Positions 1 to 8,612 of a DNA stretch of 64,000 bases are shown here, piece after piece (positions within the stretch are counted from its first letter, which is position 1; every line of letters starts with the position of its first letter). The DNA is taken from positions 931,256 to 995,255 of the forward strand of contig NZ_LMMR01000001.1 of NCBI RefSeq assembly GCF_001422325.1, read 5' to 3'. Origin of the DNA: Leifsonia sp. Leaf264 (GTDB lineage: Bacteria > Actinomycetota > Actinomycetes > Actinomycetales > Microbacteriaceae). Both the position numbers and the translations under genes were made by a program. The notes below the pieces were generated by a model that was given only the letters and a program-made list of their open reading frames with translations, did no database searches and had not been told where the DNA came from.

Positions 1-1254
1 GTCGGTCAGCGTGATCGCCACGCTGCCGCCGAACGCCTTCTCGGCGGGATCGTTGGAGTGGTACCGCCGGGTCCACTCGGGGTCCTCCTCGGTCGCGACC
101 AAGTTCCAGAGGGCGACAGTGTCCGGGCGGCCGGCACGCGCCGGCGCATACGAGGCTTCGTGATCCCAGGTGCCGTCCTGCAGGGCGACGGTGAAGATGT
201 ACGGGATCGAGTGGTCGAGCGTCTCCCGGCTGGCGTTCGGATCGTACTTCTGCGGGTCGTTCGCTCCCGAGCCGATCACGTAGTGGGTGTGGTGCGAGGT
301 GCGGATGATGACCCGCTCGATGCGGTCGGCCGTCAGCTCGGGGTACTCGTTGTGGAGCTTCCGGGCGAGGTCGATCCAGGCCTGCGCCTGGTACTCCGCC
401 GAGTGCTCCTTCGTGTACGTGTCGAGGATGGCGCGCTTCGGCTCCCCCGCCTCGGGCAGGTACACCTCGTAGGCGGCATCCGGACCGTCCAGCAGCCAGG
501 CGATGACACCGTCCTCGCCCTCGTAGATCGGTGTCGGGCTGGTCTGTCCGCGCATGGCACGGTCGATGGCTTCGACGGCCATCTTCCCGGCGAACGCCGG
601 AGCATGCGCCTTCCAGGTGGAGATCTCGCCCTTGCGCGACTGGCGGGTGGCCGTCGTCGTGTGCAACGCCTGCCCGACCGCCTGGAAGATCGTCTCGACG
701 GGAAGTCCGAGGACGGTGCCGATGCCGGCGGCGGCTGATGGGCCGAGGTGGGCGACATGGTCGATCTTGTGCTGGTGCAGGCTGATCGCCTTCACCAGGT
801 CGACCTGGATCTCGTATCCGGTCGCGATGCCGCGGATGAGGTCGGCGCCGGACTTCCGGGCGTGCTGGGCGACAGCGAGGATGGGCGGGATGTTGTCGCC
901 CGGGTGCGAGTACTCGGCGGCGAGGAACGTGTCATGGAAGTCCAACTCCCGCACGGCCACCCCGTTCGCCCAGGCCGCCCACTCGGGACTGACATGGTCC
1001 GTGACGCCGAACACGGTCGAGCCTGGAGTCGCCGGATGCGCTTCGGCCTGTGCCCGGGCCGCGATGCCCGGGCCGCGGGTGATCGACGCGGCGGCGACGG
1101 CGGCATTGTCGATGATGCGATTGATCACCATCTCTGTGACGTCATCGCTCACGGCTACAGGGTCGGCGGCGACCTCCGCGATCTTCCACGCCAACTGATC
1201 CTCGCGGGCGAGATTCTCGTCACTGCGATGAACGCGTACTGGGTGCAGTCTCAC
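1..1254 (-). CDS. prpD: 2-methylcitrate dehydratase PrpD (MmgE/PrpD family), 3' end cut off by window
   Basis: About 418 codons are present and the frame stays open to the window edge, against roughly 500 residues for PrpD, so the C-terminal domain is missing. The N-terminus reads like PrpD: a [17 protein letters not shown] segment near residue 17, then an [14 protein letters not shown] helix. PrpD dehydrates 2-methylcitrate in propionate oxidation; related MmgE/PrpD proteins act on other tricarboxylates. The GTG start overlaps the stop of the upstream GntR gene as GTGA, so translation is probably coupled. Placement at the end of the hpaDHI-rraA-gntR run suggests it may handle a product of that run, or propionyl-CoA from it; that is inference. 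No prpB or prpC lies in the window. Confidence 0.85.
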   Translation of the reverse strand, partial: MRLHPVRVHRSDENLAREDQLAWKIAEVAADPVAVSDDVTEMVINRIIDNAAVAAASITRGPGIAARAQAEAHPATPGSTVFGVTDHVSPEWAAWANGVAVRELDFHDTFLAAEYSHPGDNIPPILAVAQHARKSGADLIRGIATGYEIQVDLVKAISLHQHKIDHVAHLGPSAAAGIGTVLGLPVETIFQAVGQALHTTTATRQSRKGEISTWKAHAPAFAGKMAVEAIDRAMRGQTSPTPIYEGEDGVIAWLLDGPDAAYEVYLPEAGEPKRAILDTYTKEHSAEYQAQAWIDLARKLHNEYPELTADRIERVIIRTSHHTHYVIGSGANDPQKYDPNASRETLDHSIPYIFTVALQDGTWDHEASYAPARAGRPDTVALWNLVATEEDPEWTRRYHSNDPAEKAFGGSVAITLTD

Positions 1255-1922
1255 TTGTCGTCCTCTCTCACCGCGGTGAGTCGTTCGGCCGACGCGAGGA
1301 TGTTGCGCAGGCTTCGATACAGGTGGATCCGGGTGGCGGATGCCGCGAGCTCGGCATCCCCGTCGACGATGGCGTCGACGATCAGCAGGTGCTCAGCCGC
1401 CGCCGCGCGGAGTCGTGTCGGGTCGTCCTGGGCGACACGGCGGATGCGCACCAGGTGAGGCCGGAGGCCGCGCAACGCTCCGACGAGATAGGGATTGCCT
1501 GTCGCGTCATCGACGGCGTCGTCGAATCGGGAGACGAGGTCGTAATAGTCGACGTGCGCGGGGTCCCGGCCATCCAGCAGGTCGGGCGCCGCCGTGAACT
1601 CATCGCGCAGCGCGACGAACACCTCGCTGTCGCGGCGCCGGGCGGCGAGACGAGCCGACTCCTGCTCGAGTGCGACGCGCAGCTCGAACAACTGGCGGAT
1701 GTTCTCGACCGAGACCGCCGTGACGACGAGCCCACGGCCGCCCTGGGCGACGACGAGCCCATCGGCGGCGAGGCGAGCCAGAGCCTCTCGCAACGGCGTG
1801 CGGGAGACGCCGAGCCGCTCGGACTGCTCGACCTCTCCGAGCACGGTACCGGGCGCCAGACGCCATTCCATGATGTCTTCGCGCAGAGCCTCGTATGCCC
1901 GGGCGCTTGCCTTCACAGCCAT
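1251..1922 (-). CDS. GntR-family regulator, FadR (FCD) subfamily
   Basis: The protein is about 223 residues. An N-terminal winged helix (residues 1-70, with [21 protein letters not shown] typical of GntR) is followed by an all-helical FCD ligand domain. FCD regulators usually bind small organic acids and repress neighbouring catabolic genes. Three consecutive ATG codons occur; the last (1922) has the best-spaced purine stretch (GGGA, 8 nt upstream). A perfect TGTATACA palindrome lies 15 bp upstream of it, matching the GntR half-site pattern, so autoregulation is likely. The stop overlaps the prpD start, which suggests it controls prpD and perhaps the upstream hpa genes. Confidence 0.85.
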   Translation of the reverse strand: MAVKASARAYEALREDIMEWRLAPGTVLGEVEQSERLGVSRTPLREALARLAADGLVVAQGGRGLVVTAVSVENIRQLFELRVALEQESARLAARRRDSEVFVALRDEFTAAPDLLDGRDPAHVDYYDLVSRFDDAVDDATGNPYLVGALRGLRPHLVRIRRVAQDDPTRLRAAAAEHLLIVDAIVDGDAELAASATRIHLYRSLRNILASAERLTAVREDDK

Positions 1923-1936
1923 CATCATGATCCCAA

Positions 1937-1944
1937 TGTATACA
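1937..1944. promoter_or_regulatory. Candidate GntR operator TGTATACA
   Basis: A perfect 8-bp palindrome TGTATACA sits just upstream of the start of the GntR gene that ends at 1251. It fits the yGTMKACr-type core bound by FadR-subfamily GntR proteins. The position would block either transcription or translation initiation of gntR-prpD. It is short, so chance occurrence is possible in a locally AT-rich stretch. Confidence 0.45.
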
Positions 1945-2119
1945 CAAATTGGAATTATGTAGAGAATGAGGCTCAAATCGTCAACAAAACTGTTTCTGTG
2001 CATACGAACATGACTTTTGGCTCTCTACGAGAGCGTGGCGATCGCGAGGCCACCGCGAGCCCTCGCCGTGTCCCCCCACTGTCCATTCGACGGACAGCAG
2101 GTCAGCACCTCACGGCCGA

Positions 2120-2875
2120 TCAGCTGCGACGCTGCTCGCGATACTTCGCCGCCCACTCGGCGTTCGGCGGGAAGAGTCCCTCGATGGAGTGCCCGGCGGC
2201 GACGTGCTCGGCCACCCAGGCATCTTCCTGTTCCTGAGCGACGGCCTCCGCCACGATCTCCCCGACGAGGGCTGCAGGGATCACGATGGCTCCGTCCGCG
2301 TCGCCCACGATGATGTCGCCCGGAACGACGGCGGCTCCGCCGCAGGCCACGGCCACGTCAGTCTCCCACGGCACGTGCCGCCTGCCCAGCACCGACGGAT
2401 GGGCGCCCTGACTGAAGACGGGGATCCCGATCGCTGCGACCTGCGCCCAGTCCCGCACCCCGCCGTCGGTGAGGATGCCGGCCGCACCGCGCAGGTGCGC
2501 CCGCAGCGCGAGGATGTCGCCGACAGTGCCCGAGCCGCGTTCGCCTCGCGCGTCGATGACCAGCACCTCGCCCTCGTTCACAGTGTCGAAAGCGCGCTTC
2601 TGGGCGTTGTGACCGACAGCGTGGCTGGCGAAGAGGTCGGGCCGGTGCGGAAGGAACCGCAGAGTCCGTGCGGGACCGACCATGCGCACGCCCGGCTGGT
2701 TGGTCGAGACTCCGTCTATGAAGACGTCGACGTAGCCCCGCTTCCTCAACGCGCTCGACAGCGTGGACACCGGCGTGACCTCGAGGGCCTCTCTCAGCTC
2801 ACGGGACAGCCCTCCGGGCAGCAGCCCCGTCACGTCGGCGGTATTCCGCTCTCCGTCGTTCACGGTTTCTGTCAT
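2120..2875 (-). CDS. RraA-like family aldolase/decarboxylase
   Basis: The 251-residue protein carries RraA-fold features: GGVRD near residue 150 (GGxRD, substrate arginine and metal aspartate), a GDIIVGDADGAIVIP strand-turn motif, and AVGHNAQKRA. Family members include 4-hydroxy-4-methyl-2-oxoglutarate / 4-carboxy-4-hydroxy-2-oxoadipate aldolases, oxaloacetate decarboxylases and the RNase E inhibitor RraA. In an aromatic-catabolic operon an aldolase role is most likely. The ATG at 2875 is preceded by GAGGGAGA at good spacing; the longer upstream frame was rejected. It lies 53 bp downstream of hpaI, so the operon could carry two pyruvate-releasing aldolases. The exact substrate cannot be read from sequence. 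Confidence 0.8.
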   Translation of the reverse strand: MTETVNDGERNTADVTGLLPGGLSRELREALEVTPVSTLSSALRKRGYVDVFIDGVSTNQPGVRMVGPARTLRFLPHRPDLFASHAVGHNAQKRAFDTVNEGEVLVIDARGERGSGTVGDILALRAHLRGAAGILTDGGVRDWAQVAAIGIPVFSQGAHPSVLGRRHVPWETDVAVACGGAAVVPGDIIVGDADGAIVIPAALVGEIVAEAVAQEQEDAWVAEHVAAGHSIEGLFPPNAEWAAKYREQRRS

Positions 2876-2928
2876 GGTTCTCCCTCTCGTCAGCGCGTCG
2901 CGCCGATGCACATCACACGCTCGGCCAG

Positions 2929-3738
2929 TCAGTAGCTCGGTCGCGCCGTCTCACCGACCGTGCCGATGAAGGTGTCCGCCAGCGACTCCGTGGCCCGCGC
3001 GAGCAGCCCGACGTCGGCCCCGACGAACACGAAGTCGGCGCCTGAAGCGGCGTAGCGTTCGGCGACGGCGGGCGCGAACGCGTTGACTCCGGCCTTCACG
3101 CCGGCGGCGCGGGCGAGGGCCATGACGTGTTCGACGGCCGCGAGGACCTCCGGATGCTCCTGCTGGCCGATGAGGCCCATCGATGCCGCGAGGTCGCTGG
3201 GGCCGATGAAGACGGCATCCACCCCATCCACCCCGAGGATCGCCGAGGCGTTCGCGACGGCAGTGGTCGACTCGATCTGCACGGTGAGGCTGACGTGGTC
3301 GGCGGCATCCGCCAGGTAGTCCTCCACTCGGTTCCAGCGACCGCCTCTCGCGAGGGCGCTTCCGACGCCGCGGCTGCCCCGCGGAGGGTAGTGCGCTGCC
3401 CGCACGGCGGCCTCAGCCTGTTCTGCGGTGTCGACCATGGGCACGATGAGGTTCTGAGCCCCGAGGTCGAGATACTGCTTCACGGCGACGGCATCGTTCG
3501 CCGGGACCCGCACGACCACGGTCACCGGGAACGCCGCGCACACCTGCAACTGGGCCTGGATCGACGCGAGGCTGTTCGCCGAGTGCTCGCCGTCGATGAA
3601 CACCAGGTCGATTCCGCTGCCCGCCACGATCTCGGCCGCGACGGGGCTGCCCGAGACGACCCAGATGCCGAACAGTGGTCGGCCTGCGGCGTCGAGTCTG
3701 GCGGCGAGGGTGGGCGGGAGCGTCAGGCGAATCGGCAC
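2929..3738 (-). CDS. hpaI: 4-hydroxy-2-oxoheptanedioate aldolase HpaI (HpcH/HpaI family)
   Basis: The 269-residue class II aldolase has the family features: IDGEHS (metal-linked DxEH), a VVRVPANDAVAVKQYLD strand, VPMVDTAEQAEAAVRA, RGVGSALARGGRWNR, VQIES (metal glutamate) and FIGPSDLAASMG. These blocks parallel E. coli HpaI closely. It cleaves 4-hydroxy-2-oxoheptane-1,7-dioate to pyruvate and succinate semialdehyde using a divalent metal. The GTG start at 3738, with GGGAG upstream, overlaps the end of hpaH by 16 bp; an ATG 57 nt further upstream is possible but would overlap much more. It is third in the hpaD-hpaH-hpaI order, which matches the pathway order. Confidence 0.88.
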   Translation of the reverse strand: MPIRLTLPPTLAARLDAAGRPLFGIWVVSGSPVAAEIVAGSGIDLVFIDGEHSANSLASIQAQLQVCAAFPVTVVVRVPANDAVAVKQYLDLGAQNLIVPMVDTAEQAEAAVRAAHYPPRGSRGVGSALARGGRWNRVEDYLADAADHVSLTVQIESTTAVANASAILGVDGVDAVFIGPSDLAASMGLIGQQEHPEVLAAVEHVMALARAAGVKAGVNAFAPAVAERYAASGADFVFVGADVGLLARATESLADTFIGTVGETARPSY

Positions 3739-4505
3739 GTCACCGCTCCCAACGGACCGAAATCGGCATGCACGGTATCGCCCTTCTGCACCCACATGGG
3801 CCGCGTGAATGAACCGGCGAGGATGAGCTCTCCTGCGGCGAGCGCCTCACCGTGCTGCGCGAGCTTGCCCGCGAGCCAGGCGACGCCGAGCGCGGGATGT
3901 CCCAGGACAGCCGCGGAGACGCCCGACTCCTCGATCGTCTCGTTGCGGTAGAGCACCGCGGAGATCCAGCGCAGGTCGACCTCATCGACGGCGACCGGCC
4001 GGCCACCATAGACGACGGCCCCGAGCGCGGCGTTGTCCGAGATCGTGTCGACGATCGTGCGGCCCTCGAGTTCCAGGTGCGAATTCAGCACCTCGAGTGC
4101 CGGCACGACGTACTCCGTGGCGCGGAGCACGTCGAAGATCGTGGCCGGGGCGGAGACCGGCTCCCGGAGCACGAACGCGAGTTCGACCTCGACGCGCACG
4201 TTGCTGAACGCGGCGTGCTCGAACACGACGCCCGACTCATGGATCTGGTCGTCGAAGATCACCCCGTAATCCGGCTCTGTGATCCCGGTCGCGGCCTGCA
4301 TGACCTTCGACGTGAGGCCGATCTTGTGGCCGACGACGCGACGGCCGTCCGCCCTTCGGCGACGCCCCCACTCGGCCTGCACGGCGTACGCGTCCTCGAC
4401 GACCATTCCTGGGTACTGCGTTGTGAGCCGCGGCAGCACTGTCCGCGCCTTTTGGGCGGCGTAGAGGTCGTCGGCGATGGTGGCGATCTGTTCCGTCTCA
4501 AGCAT
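3723..4505 (-). CDS. hpaH: 2-oxo-hept-4-ene-1,7-dioate hydratase HpaH
   Basis: The 260-residue protein matches the HpaH/MhpD hydratase family along its whole length: VVGHKIGLTSKVMQA near residue 58, EPDYGVIFDD, EVELAFVL (metal glutamates), TISDNAALGAVVYGGRP, DLRWISAVLYRN, HPALGVAWLAGKLA and GSFTRP...KGDTVHADFG at the C-terminus. It adds water to the 2-hydroxy-dienoate produced after ring cleavage and feeds HpaI. The ATG overlaps the hpaD stop as TGATG, so the two are coupled. A longer open frame running antisense-like through hpaD makes this look like a 602-residue fusion, but the conserved protein begins here. Confidence 0.9.
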   Translation of the reverse strand: MLETEQIATIADDLYAAQKARTVLPRLTTQYPGMVVEDAYAVQAEWGRRRRADGRRVVGHKIGLTSKVMQAATGITEPDYGVIFDDQIHESGVVFEHAAFSNVRVEVELAFVLREPVSAPATIFDVLRATEYVVPALEVLNSHLELEGRTIVDTISDNAALGAVVYGGRPVAVDEVDLRWISAVLYRNETIEESGVSAAVLGHPALGVAWLAGKLAQHGEALAAGELILAGSFTRPMWVQKGDTVHADFGPLGAVTCRFA

Positions 4506-5500
4506 CAGTGCACGCCGAGGAAGTCCTCGAGCGTCGCGGGATTCGCTGTCACGAGCGGGTCGAGCACAGCCTCGCCCGGGAACTCGCTCGCCTCGAAGAA
4601 CCAGCGACGAGATGCCGGCATGCCCCACAGCTGCGCACGCTGCGGATTCGAGGTGTCCCAGCGGATCGGCTCGGCTTCCAGGTCGATGAACTGGTAGTGC
4701 GTCGTGAAGAGTTCGACGCGGTGCTGGTCGGGGTCGCGCAGGTAGAGGAACAGCGCATTGCTGATGCCGTGCCGTCCGGGGCCCCTGTCGATCTCCTGCC
4801 CGAAGCCGCGCGCGCCGGCGACATCCGCGGCGTGGATGAGGGCGCTCGCATCGGGCACCGTGAACGCGAAGTGGTGCAGCCGCGGCCCACGGCCGTTGGT
4901 GAAGACGAGGTCGTGGGTGTTCCCCTTGACCTCCATCCACGTTCCCCAGAGCTCGTCGCTGCCGTCGGTGGCCGTGTACTCGCTCATCCGCATGCCCAGG
5001 CCGGTCCAGAAGTCCGTGGCTGCCTGTACGTCGTAGGTGACGACCTGGTAGTGGTCGATGCGCTGGGGCGCACCGGCCACGAACTGGTCGAAGTGCTGCA
5101 TCCGGCGGTCGACGACCTCCATCGACGATGTCAGCTCCATATGCGTGCCGACGGGGTCGCGGAAGCGGAGGGTCGGCCCCTGGTGGGGAACCTCGACCCG
5201 CTCGTGGTCGATGCCCACGCTGCGGAAGTGGCGCTCGGCGGCGATGATGTCGTCGTCGGTCCGGACCCGGAGACCCACGTGCAGGGCCTTGGCCTCGGAC
5301 GCCAGCTCGAGTCGCAGGCTGTGGTGCGATGCCTCCTCGAGACCGCGCAGGTACACAGCGTCGTCGGTCTCCTCGGTGACGACGAGACCGATCGTGTCGC
5401 GGTAGAAGTCGCGGCTCGCCTCGAGATCGGTGACCGCGAGCGCGACATGGCTCGCACGCGTGATCGCGAAGGGCGGGTTCTGGTTCCATTCCGGCAGCAT
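4505..5500 (-). CDS. hpaD: Homoprotocatechuate 2,3-dioxygenase-type extradiol dioxygenase (VOC family)
   Basis: The 331-residue two-domain VOC protein resembles the actinobacterial (Brevibacterium/Arthrobacter) homoprotocatechuate 2,3-dioxygenase rather than the E. coli LigB-type HpaD. The 2-His-1-Glu iron site is visible: H150 in RIDHYQVV, H210 in RLHHFAFT and E263 in HRVELFT. RGPGRHGISNALFLYLRDPDQH before the glutamate is also typical. It opens the catechol ring next to the hydroxyls. The ATG at 5500 has GGAAGG upstream. It is first in hpaDHI, under a LysR-type promoter shared with gabD. The true substrate could be a related catechol, because no 5-carboxymethyl-2-hydroxymuconate semialdehyde dehydrogenase (HpaE) is recognised nearby. 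Confidence 0.86.
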   Translation of the reverse strand: MLPEWNQNPPFAITRASHVALAVTDLEASRDFYRDTIGLVVTEETDDAVYLRGLEEASHHSLRLELASEAKALHVGLRVRTDDDIIAAERHFRSVGIDHERVEVPHQGPTLRFRDPVGTHMELTSSMEVVDRRMQHFDQFVAGAPQRIDHYQVVTYDVQAATDFWTGLGMRMSEYTATDGSDELWGTWMEVKGNTHDLVFTNGRGPRLHHFAFTVPDASALIHAADVAGARGFGQEIDRGPGRHGISNALFLYLRDPDQHRVELFTTHYQFIDLEAEPIRWDTSNPQRAQLWGMPASRRWFFEASEFPGEAVLDPLVTANPATLEDFLGVH

Positions 5501-5530
5501 CGCCAGTGTCCTTCCGTTGAGTGCAGCGCA

Positions 5531-5559
5531 AGCCTGACAGTCACGGCCTGACCGCGGAA
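5531..5559 (-). promoter_or_regulatory. Predicted hpaD promoter (-35 TTCCGC, -10 CAGGCT)
   Basis: Read on the minus strand, TTCCGC (5559-5554) and CAGGCT (5536-5531) are separated by 17 bp, giving a start site near 5524. The same hexamers (TTCTGC and CAGACT), spacing and following TTGCG occur in front of gabD. The hexamers are poor matches to sigma-70 consensus, as expected for an activator-dependent promoter. The call rests on conservation between the two promoters, not on consensus strength. Confidence 0.6.
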
Positions 5560-5597
5560 CTACCGATCGCCTGTAGCAGCCATAGGCCGCGTGTATA
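5557..5597. promoter_or_regulatory. LysR-type binding region: T-N11-A box and activation site upstream of hpaD
   Basis: The dyad ATA-N9-TAT (T5583 to A5595 as T-N11-A) is centred about 65 bp upstream of the predicted hpaD start site, the usual LysR recognition position. The adjacent element, plus-strand GAACTACCGA (5557-5566), overlaps the -35 box as an activation site would. CATAGGC and GAACTACCGA are identical, with the same 14-bp gap, in the gabD promoter at 20125-20155. The divergent LysR gene starts at 5626, so autoregulation is expected. Confidence 0.7.
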
Positions 5598-5625
5598 TCG
5601 GAGGTGACGCGATACACTCTGCCTC

Positions 5626-6552
5626 ATGGAGCTACGACACTTGCGGTACTTCGTCGCTGTGGTCGAGGCCGGGTCGCTCACCGCCGCCGCGAAGAACCTG
5701 CACATGTCCCAACCGCCGCTCAGTGTCGCGATAGCGCAGCTCGAGTCGGACCTCGGAGTTCCCCTGCTCGTCCGCTCCCCGCGCGGCGTCGAACCGACGA
5801 GCGCCGGCCGGTATCTGCTCGACGCCTCGTCCCGAGTGCTCGGCGAGCTCGACGAGATCGTCGCGACGATCCGGCGCTCGTCCGGCGGTGCGAGCAGGGT
5901 CATGACCATCGCCGCGGTTCCCGTGCTCATGTGGCACCGCATCCCGGAACTCCTGCGCAGGCACGCCGCGGTGGCACCTGATGTCGAGGTGCGACTCGTC
6001 GACCCACCGCCGTGGACGGCGATCGACCTCATCGCCCAGCGGAAGGTCGACCTGGCTGCCGTCATGATCGCCGATCATCGGCGGTTCCTCGCCCGTCACC
6101 GCGATTCCTTCGACGTCTACGACTGGGGCGACGTCCCCCTCGTCGCCGTCCTGCCTCCCGAGGCCACCGAGACGGGAACGGTTCCGCTTCGAGCGTTCGA
6201 CGACCGCATCGTGCTGCTCCCCCATCGCACCGCCGCAGTGCCGAGCCTGCCGGAACTCGTCGAGGCCGCCTTCCTGCGCCACGGGATCGTTCCACGGGAG
6301 ATACGCACAGTCGACACGATCCAGACGATCCTCCCGCTCATCGAGGCCGGCGTCGGCTCCGCGATCCTGCCCGACCCGGATCAGGCGAGCCTGGAACGGT
6401 TCGACGTCACGGTCCGCCCGCTCCACCCGGATCCGGGCGCACTTCGCGCCTTGGTGCTGACTCCCCGTGGCGCCTCCGCGGATCCGACCGTGCGGCGGCT
6501 GCTCGACCTCTTGGCGACACCCCAGGGCGCGGTACTCACAAATCGTGTGTGA
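5626..6552 (+). CDS. LysR-family transcriptional regulator of the hpa/gabD genes
   Basis: The 308-residue protein has an N-terminal LysR winged helix (RYFVAVVEAGSLTAAAKNLHMSQPPLSVAIAQLE, residues 7-41) and a C-terminal two-lobed effector domain (about residues 90-300). It is divergent from hpaD across a 125-bp gap that contains the shared LysR element, the classical arrangement for an activator of an adjacent catabolic operon. No Shine-Dalgarno is visible before the ATG, but a TACACT -10-like hexamer ends 7 nt upstream, so the mRNA may be leaderless. The effector is unknown; a ring-cleavage substrate or intermediate is likely. Its last codons overlap the operator of the next gene. Confidence 0.88.
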   Translation: MELRHLRYFVAVVEAGSLTAAAKNLHMSQPPLSVAIAQLESDLGVPLLVRSPRGVEPTSAGRYLLDASSRVLGELDEIVATIRRSSGGASRVMTIAAVPVLMWHRIPELLRRHAAVAPDVEVRLVDPPPWTAIDLIAQRKVDLAAVMIADHRRFLARHRDSFDVYDWGDVPLVAVLPPEATETGTVPLRAFDDRIVLLPHRTAAVPSLPELVEAAFLRHGIVPREIRTVDTIQTILPLIEAGVGSAILPDPDQASLERFDVTVRPLHPDPGALRALVLTPRGASADPTVRRLLDLLATPQGAVLTNRV

Positions 6553-6555
6553 TTT
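6540..6555. promoter_or_regulatory. GntR operator candidate AAATC-N6-GATTT
   Basis: The perfect inverted repeat AAATC-GTGTGT-GATTT lies over the stop of the LysR gene and 36 bp before the GntR start at 6591. Its first 14 bases (AAATCGTGTGTGAT) recur exactly, on the opposite strand, between the hydrolase and amidohydrolase genes at 16447-16460. A second ATCGTG half-site follows at 6564. I infer that the GntR protein encoded downstream binds it. Confidence 0.6.
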
Positions 6556-6590
6556 CCCATACAATCGTGGAACGCACGGGAGGACCAAGG

Positions 6591-7271
6591 ATGGCAACCA
6601 GTAAGACAGAGCAGTCGTACGCCATCCTCAAGGCACGGATCATGGACGGCACCTACGGCCCCGGATACCGCCTCGTCATCGACCAACTCGCGCGCGAGCA
6701 CGGCATCAGCTCTGTCCCCTGGCGGGAATCCCTGCGGCGACTCGAGGCCGAGGGCTGGGTCGAGATCGTCCCGAACGTCGGGGCGCTGGTGCGCACCTTC
6801 GACGCCCACGCCTTCGAGCGCACGATCCGGCTCCTGGCCCGCCTGGAAGGCCTGGCCACGGCTCTCTCAGCACCGAATCTCACTGCCGACGACCTCGCTG
6901 AGGCACGCGCGCTGAACGCGCAGATGGCGGATGCGCTCGAGAACTTCGACACGAACCTGTTCGGCGTCTTCAATCGCCGCTTCCATCAGCTGCTCTGCTC
7001 GAAGTGCGACGACGAGCGCCTCAACGAGCTCGTCGGCAACGAGTGGGCGCGGTTGGACTTCATCCGTCGCTCCGCCTACTGGTACGCCCCGGGCCGGGCC
7101 CAGGCATCCGTGAAGGAGCACGAGACCCTTCTCGAACTGATCGAGAGCGGCGCGGATGCCGACGCCGTCGAGACTGCGGCACGCCAGCACGAGGTCAACA
7201 CCCTCGTGGCTGTGACGACCTACGACAGCGCGATCGCCGGCCACTCGCCGAACGAGTCGCAGCTCGCCTGA
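6591..7271 (+). CDS. GntR-family regulator, FadR (FCD) subfamily
   Basis: The 226-residue protein has a GntR winged helix (residues 1-70; SSVPWRESLRRLEAEGWVEIVPNVG) and an FCD domain whose metal-binding histidines are recognisable in FNRRFHQLL, SVKEHETLL and AARQHEVNT. The ATG has GGGAGGACC upstream. It follows the LysR gene by 38 bp on the same strand but carries its own operator-like dyad. The same 14-bp element appears in the promoter region of the divergent amidohydrolase and dienelactone hydrolase genes, and a related ATCGTGTG site precedes the ABC permease, so it probably controls the nine-gene minus-strand operon and the amidohydrolase. Confidence 0.87.
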   Translation: MATSKTEQSYAILKARIMDGTYGPGYRLVIDQLAREHGISSVPWRESLRRLEAEGWVEIVPNVGALVRTFDAHAFERTIRLLARLEGLATALSAPNLTADDLAEARALNAQMADALENFDTNLFGVFNRRFHQLLCSKCDDERLNELVGNEWARLDFIRRSAYWYAPGRAQASVKEHETLLELIESGADADAVETAARQHEVNTLVAVTTYDSAIAGHSPNESQLA

Positions 7272-7290
7272 CGCGCCAGGCCGCCTCGGC

Positions 7291-7314
7291 ACGTGCTGTC
7301 GGCCGACAGCACGT
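7291..7314. terminator. Bidirectional terminator: perfect 24-bp palindrome
   Basis: A perfect palindrome (left arm ACGTGCTGTCGG) fills the 42-bp gap between the converging GntR gene (ends 7271) and DUF3500 gene (ends 7314). RNA from either strand would fold into a strong hairpin with a GGCC turn. There is no U tract. It could also be a protein-binding site, but position favours termination. Confidence 0.65.
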
Positions 7315-8612
7315 CAGCCTCGCGTGAGCGCCTTCCAGGCCTCGACCCAGGCACGGCCGTAGTCGTTGCCGTTCGGCAGTCGCAGGGTGGTGTGCACGTG
7401 GAATCGCGCCGGCAGCCGATTGCTGAGCCAGACGCCGGCATGGTTGTCGAGCTCCGCGATGATCACGGGACTCTGGATGCGGAAGTACACGGGCTGCGTG
7501 CCGTCGGTGGCGCCGTACCAGGAGAACCACGTCTCGTCGATGCAGGCGTCGTAGCGCTCGAGCGCGAGCGCCCTGTGCGGCTCTCGGAGGAGCCCGAGGA
7601 AGTCTGCGACGATCTGCCGGAGGAGGTCGCGCTGGTGCGTGTCCAGACGCGCCGCGGGAATGCCCTCGTAGGGCACGACGCGGTTGTCGCGGAATGCGCC
7701 GGCGACGTGGCGTTCGTCGGCCGGATGCAGTCGGCCCTCCGGCATGGACGGGTCGAGCACCGACTCGAACACGACGGCCTCGGAGCGCTGCGCATCGGTC
7801 AATGAGCCGGCGAGCTCGAGTGCCCGGCGCTCGCGCGCATCGAAGAGGGGTGGTCTCGCACCGTCGGACAGGGCCGGCTCGGCGCCGAGGAAGATCGGGG
7901 CGACCACGTCGCGGCCGGCCACGGTGACGAAGTTGACGGCGACGTGGTGCCCGAAGAGCTGCCAGCCCCATGGGTCGTCCGTCGACGGGGTTCCGAAGAG
8001 CGAGAACCAGTAGCTCCGGTCGTTCATGATGGTGGGCAGTTCGGTCACCTCGCCGAGGAAGCCGTTGAGCTCCATCGCCTCGCGCACCCGCCCGTAGCCC
8101 TCCGGGCTGAGCGAGGCCTCGACGAGTCGCAGGATCGCCTCGACCTGCGCATCGGCGAGGTCCTCCAGGCGCAGCCCGTTGCGATGGAAGACGAACTCGG
8201 GGTTGCTCCATCCGCGCCAGTCCGGTGCGTCGATCGGATACTGGACGCTGTCGCGCTGATCGGCGGTCAGTGTCTCGAGGGCGTCGACAGCCGCCGCGGC
8301 CAGAGCCGAGTCGACGACTCCCTCTGCCGGAAGGGGCCACGCATCAGTGCGCGGCGTGCCATCGGTCGTGATGCCGACGAAAGGTTCGTCGTACAGGGCG
8401 TCCCAGTCGGCGAGGAGTTGCCTGAGGAACTCGTTCTCCTGCCGGGCTGCGGTGAACTCCTCGTACGACATCCCTCGCCACGGGGCCAGTTCCTCGTCGT
8501 CGGGAGGGTAGACGTAGGCGCGATAGCTGTCCGAGTCGAGGGTGACGGCCTCGTCGCGCCCGCTGACGCGAGCGGTGGAGAAGAATCCGTCGATGTCGGT
8601 GTCGTCAGTCAT
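7314..8612 (-). CDS. DUF3500 domain protein
   Basis: The 432-residue protein matches the DUF3500 family as I know it: LTADQRDSVQYPIDAPDWRGWSN near residue 155, a WGWQLFGHHVAVNF strand, and a C-terminal block with HTTLRLPNGNDYGRAW. DUF3500 has no established enzymatic function; many members are exported, but no signal peptide is visible here. The ATG overlaps the ABC ATPase stop by 8 bp (ATGACTGA), and an AGGACG Shine-Dalgarno is present. It is the last gene of the transporter/catabolic run, which suggests a role with the imported substrate. Conserved histidines (GHHVAV, HVHTT) hint at metal binding; that is a guess. Confidence 0.82.
   Translation of the reverse strand: MTDDTDIDGFFSTARVSGRDEAVTLDSDSYRAYVYPPDDEELAPWRGMSYEEFTAARQENEFLRQLLADWDALYDEPFVGITTDGTPRTDAWPLPAEGVVDSALAAAAVDALETLTADQRDSVQYPIDAPDWRGWSNPEFVFHRNGLRLEDLADAQVEAILRLVEASLSPEGYGRVREAMELNGFLGEVTELPTIMNDRSYWFSLFGTPSTDDPWGWQLFGHHVAVNFVTVAGRDVVAPIFLGAEPALSDGARPPLFDARERRALELAGSLTDAQRSEAVVFESVLDPSMPEGRLHPADERHVAGAFRDNRVVPYEGIPAARLDTHQRDLLRQIVADFLGLLREPHRALALERYDACIDETWFSWYGATDGTQPVYFRIQSPVIIAELDNHAGVWLSNRLPARFHVHTTLRLPNGNDYGRAWVEAWKALTRG

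Noticed and set aside
3723-5531. Apparent 602-residue fusion ending in the hydratase
   Set aside because: The N-terminal half is an out-of-frame reading of hpaD; the conserved hydratase starts at the ATG at 4505, coupled to the hpaD stop.
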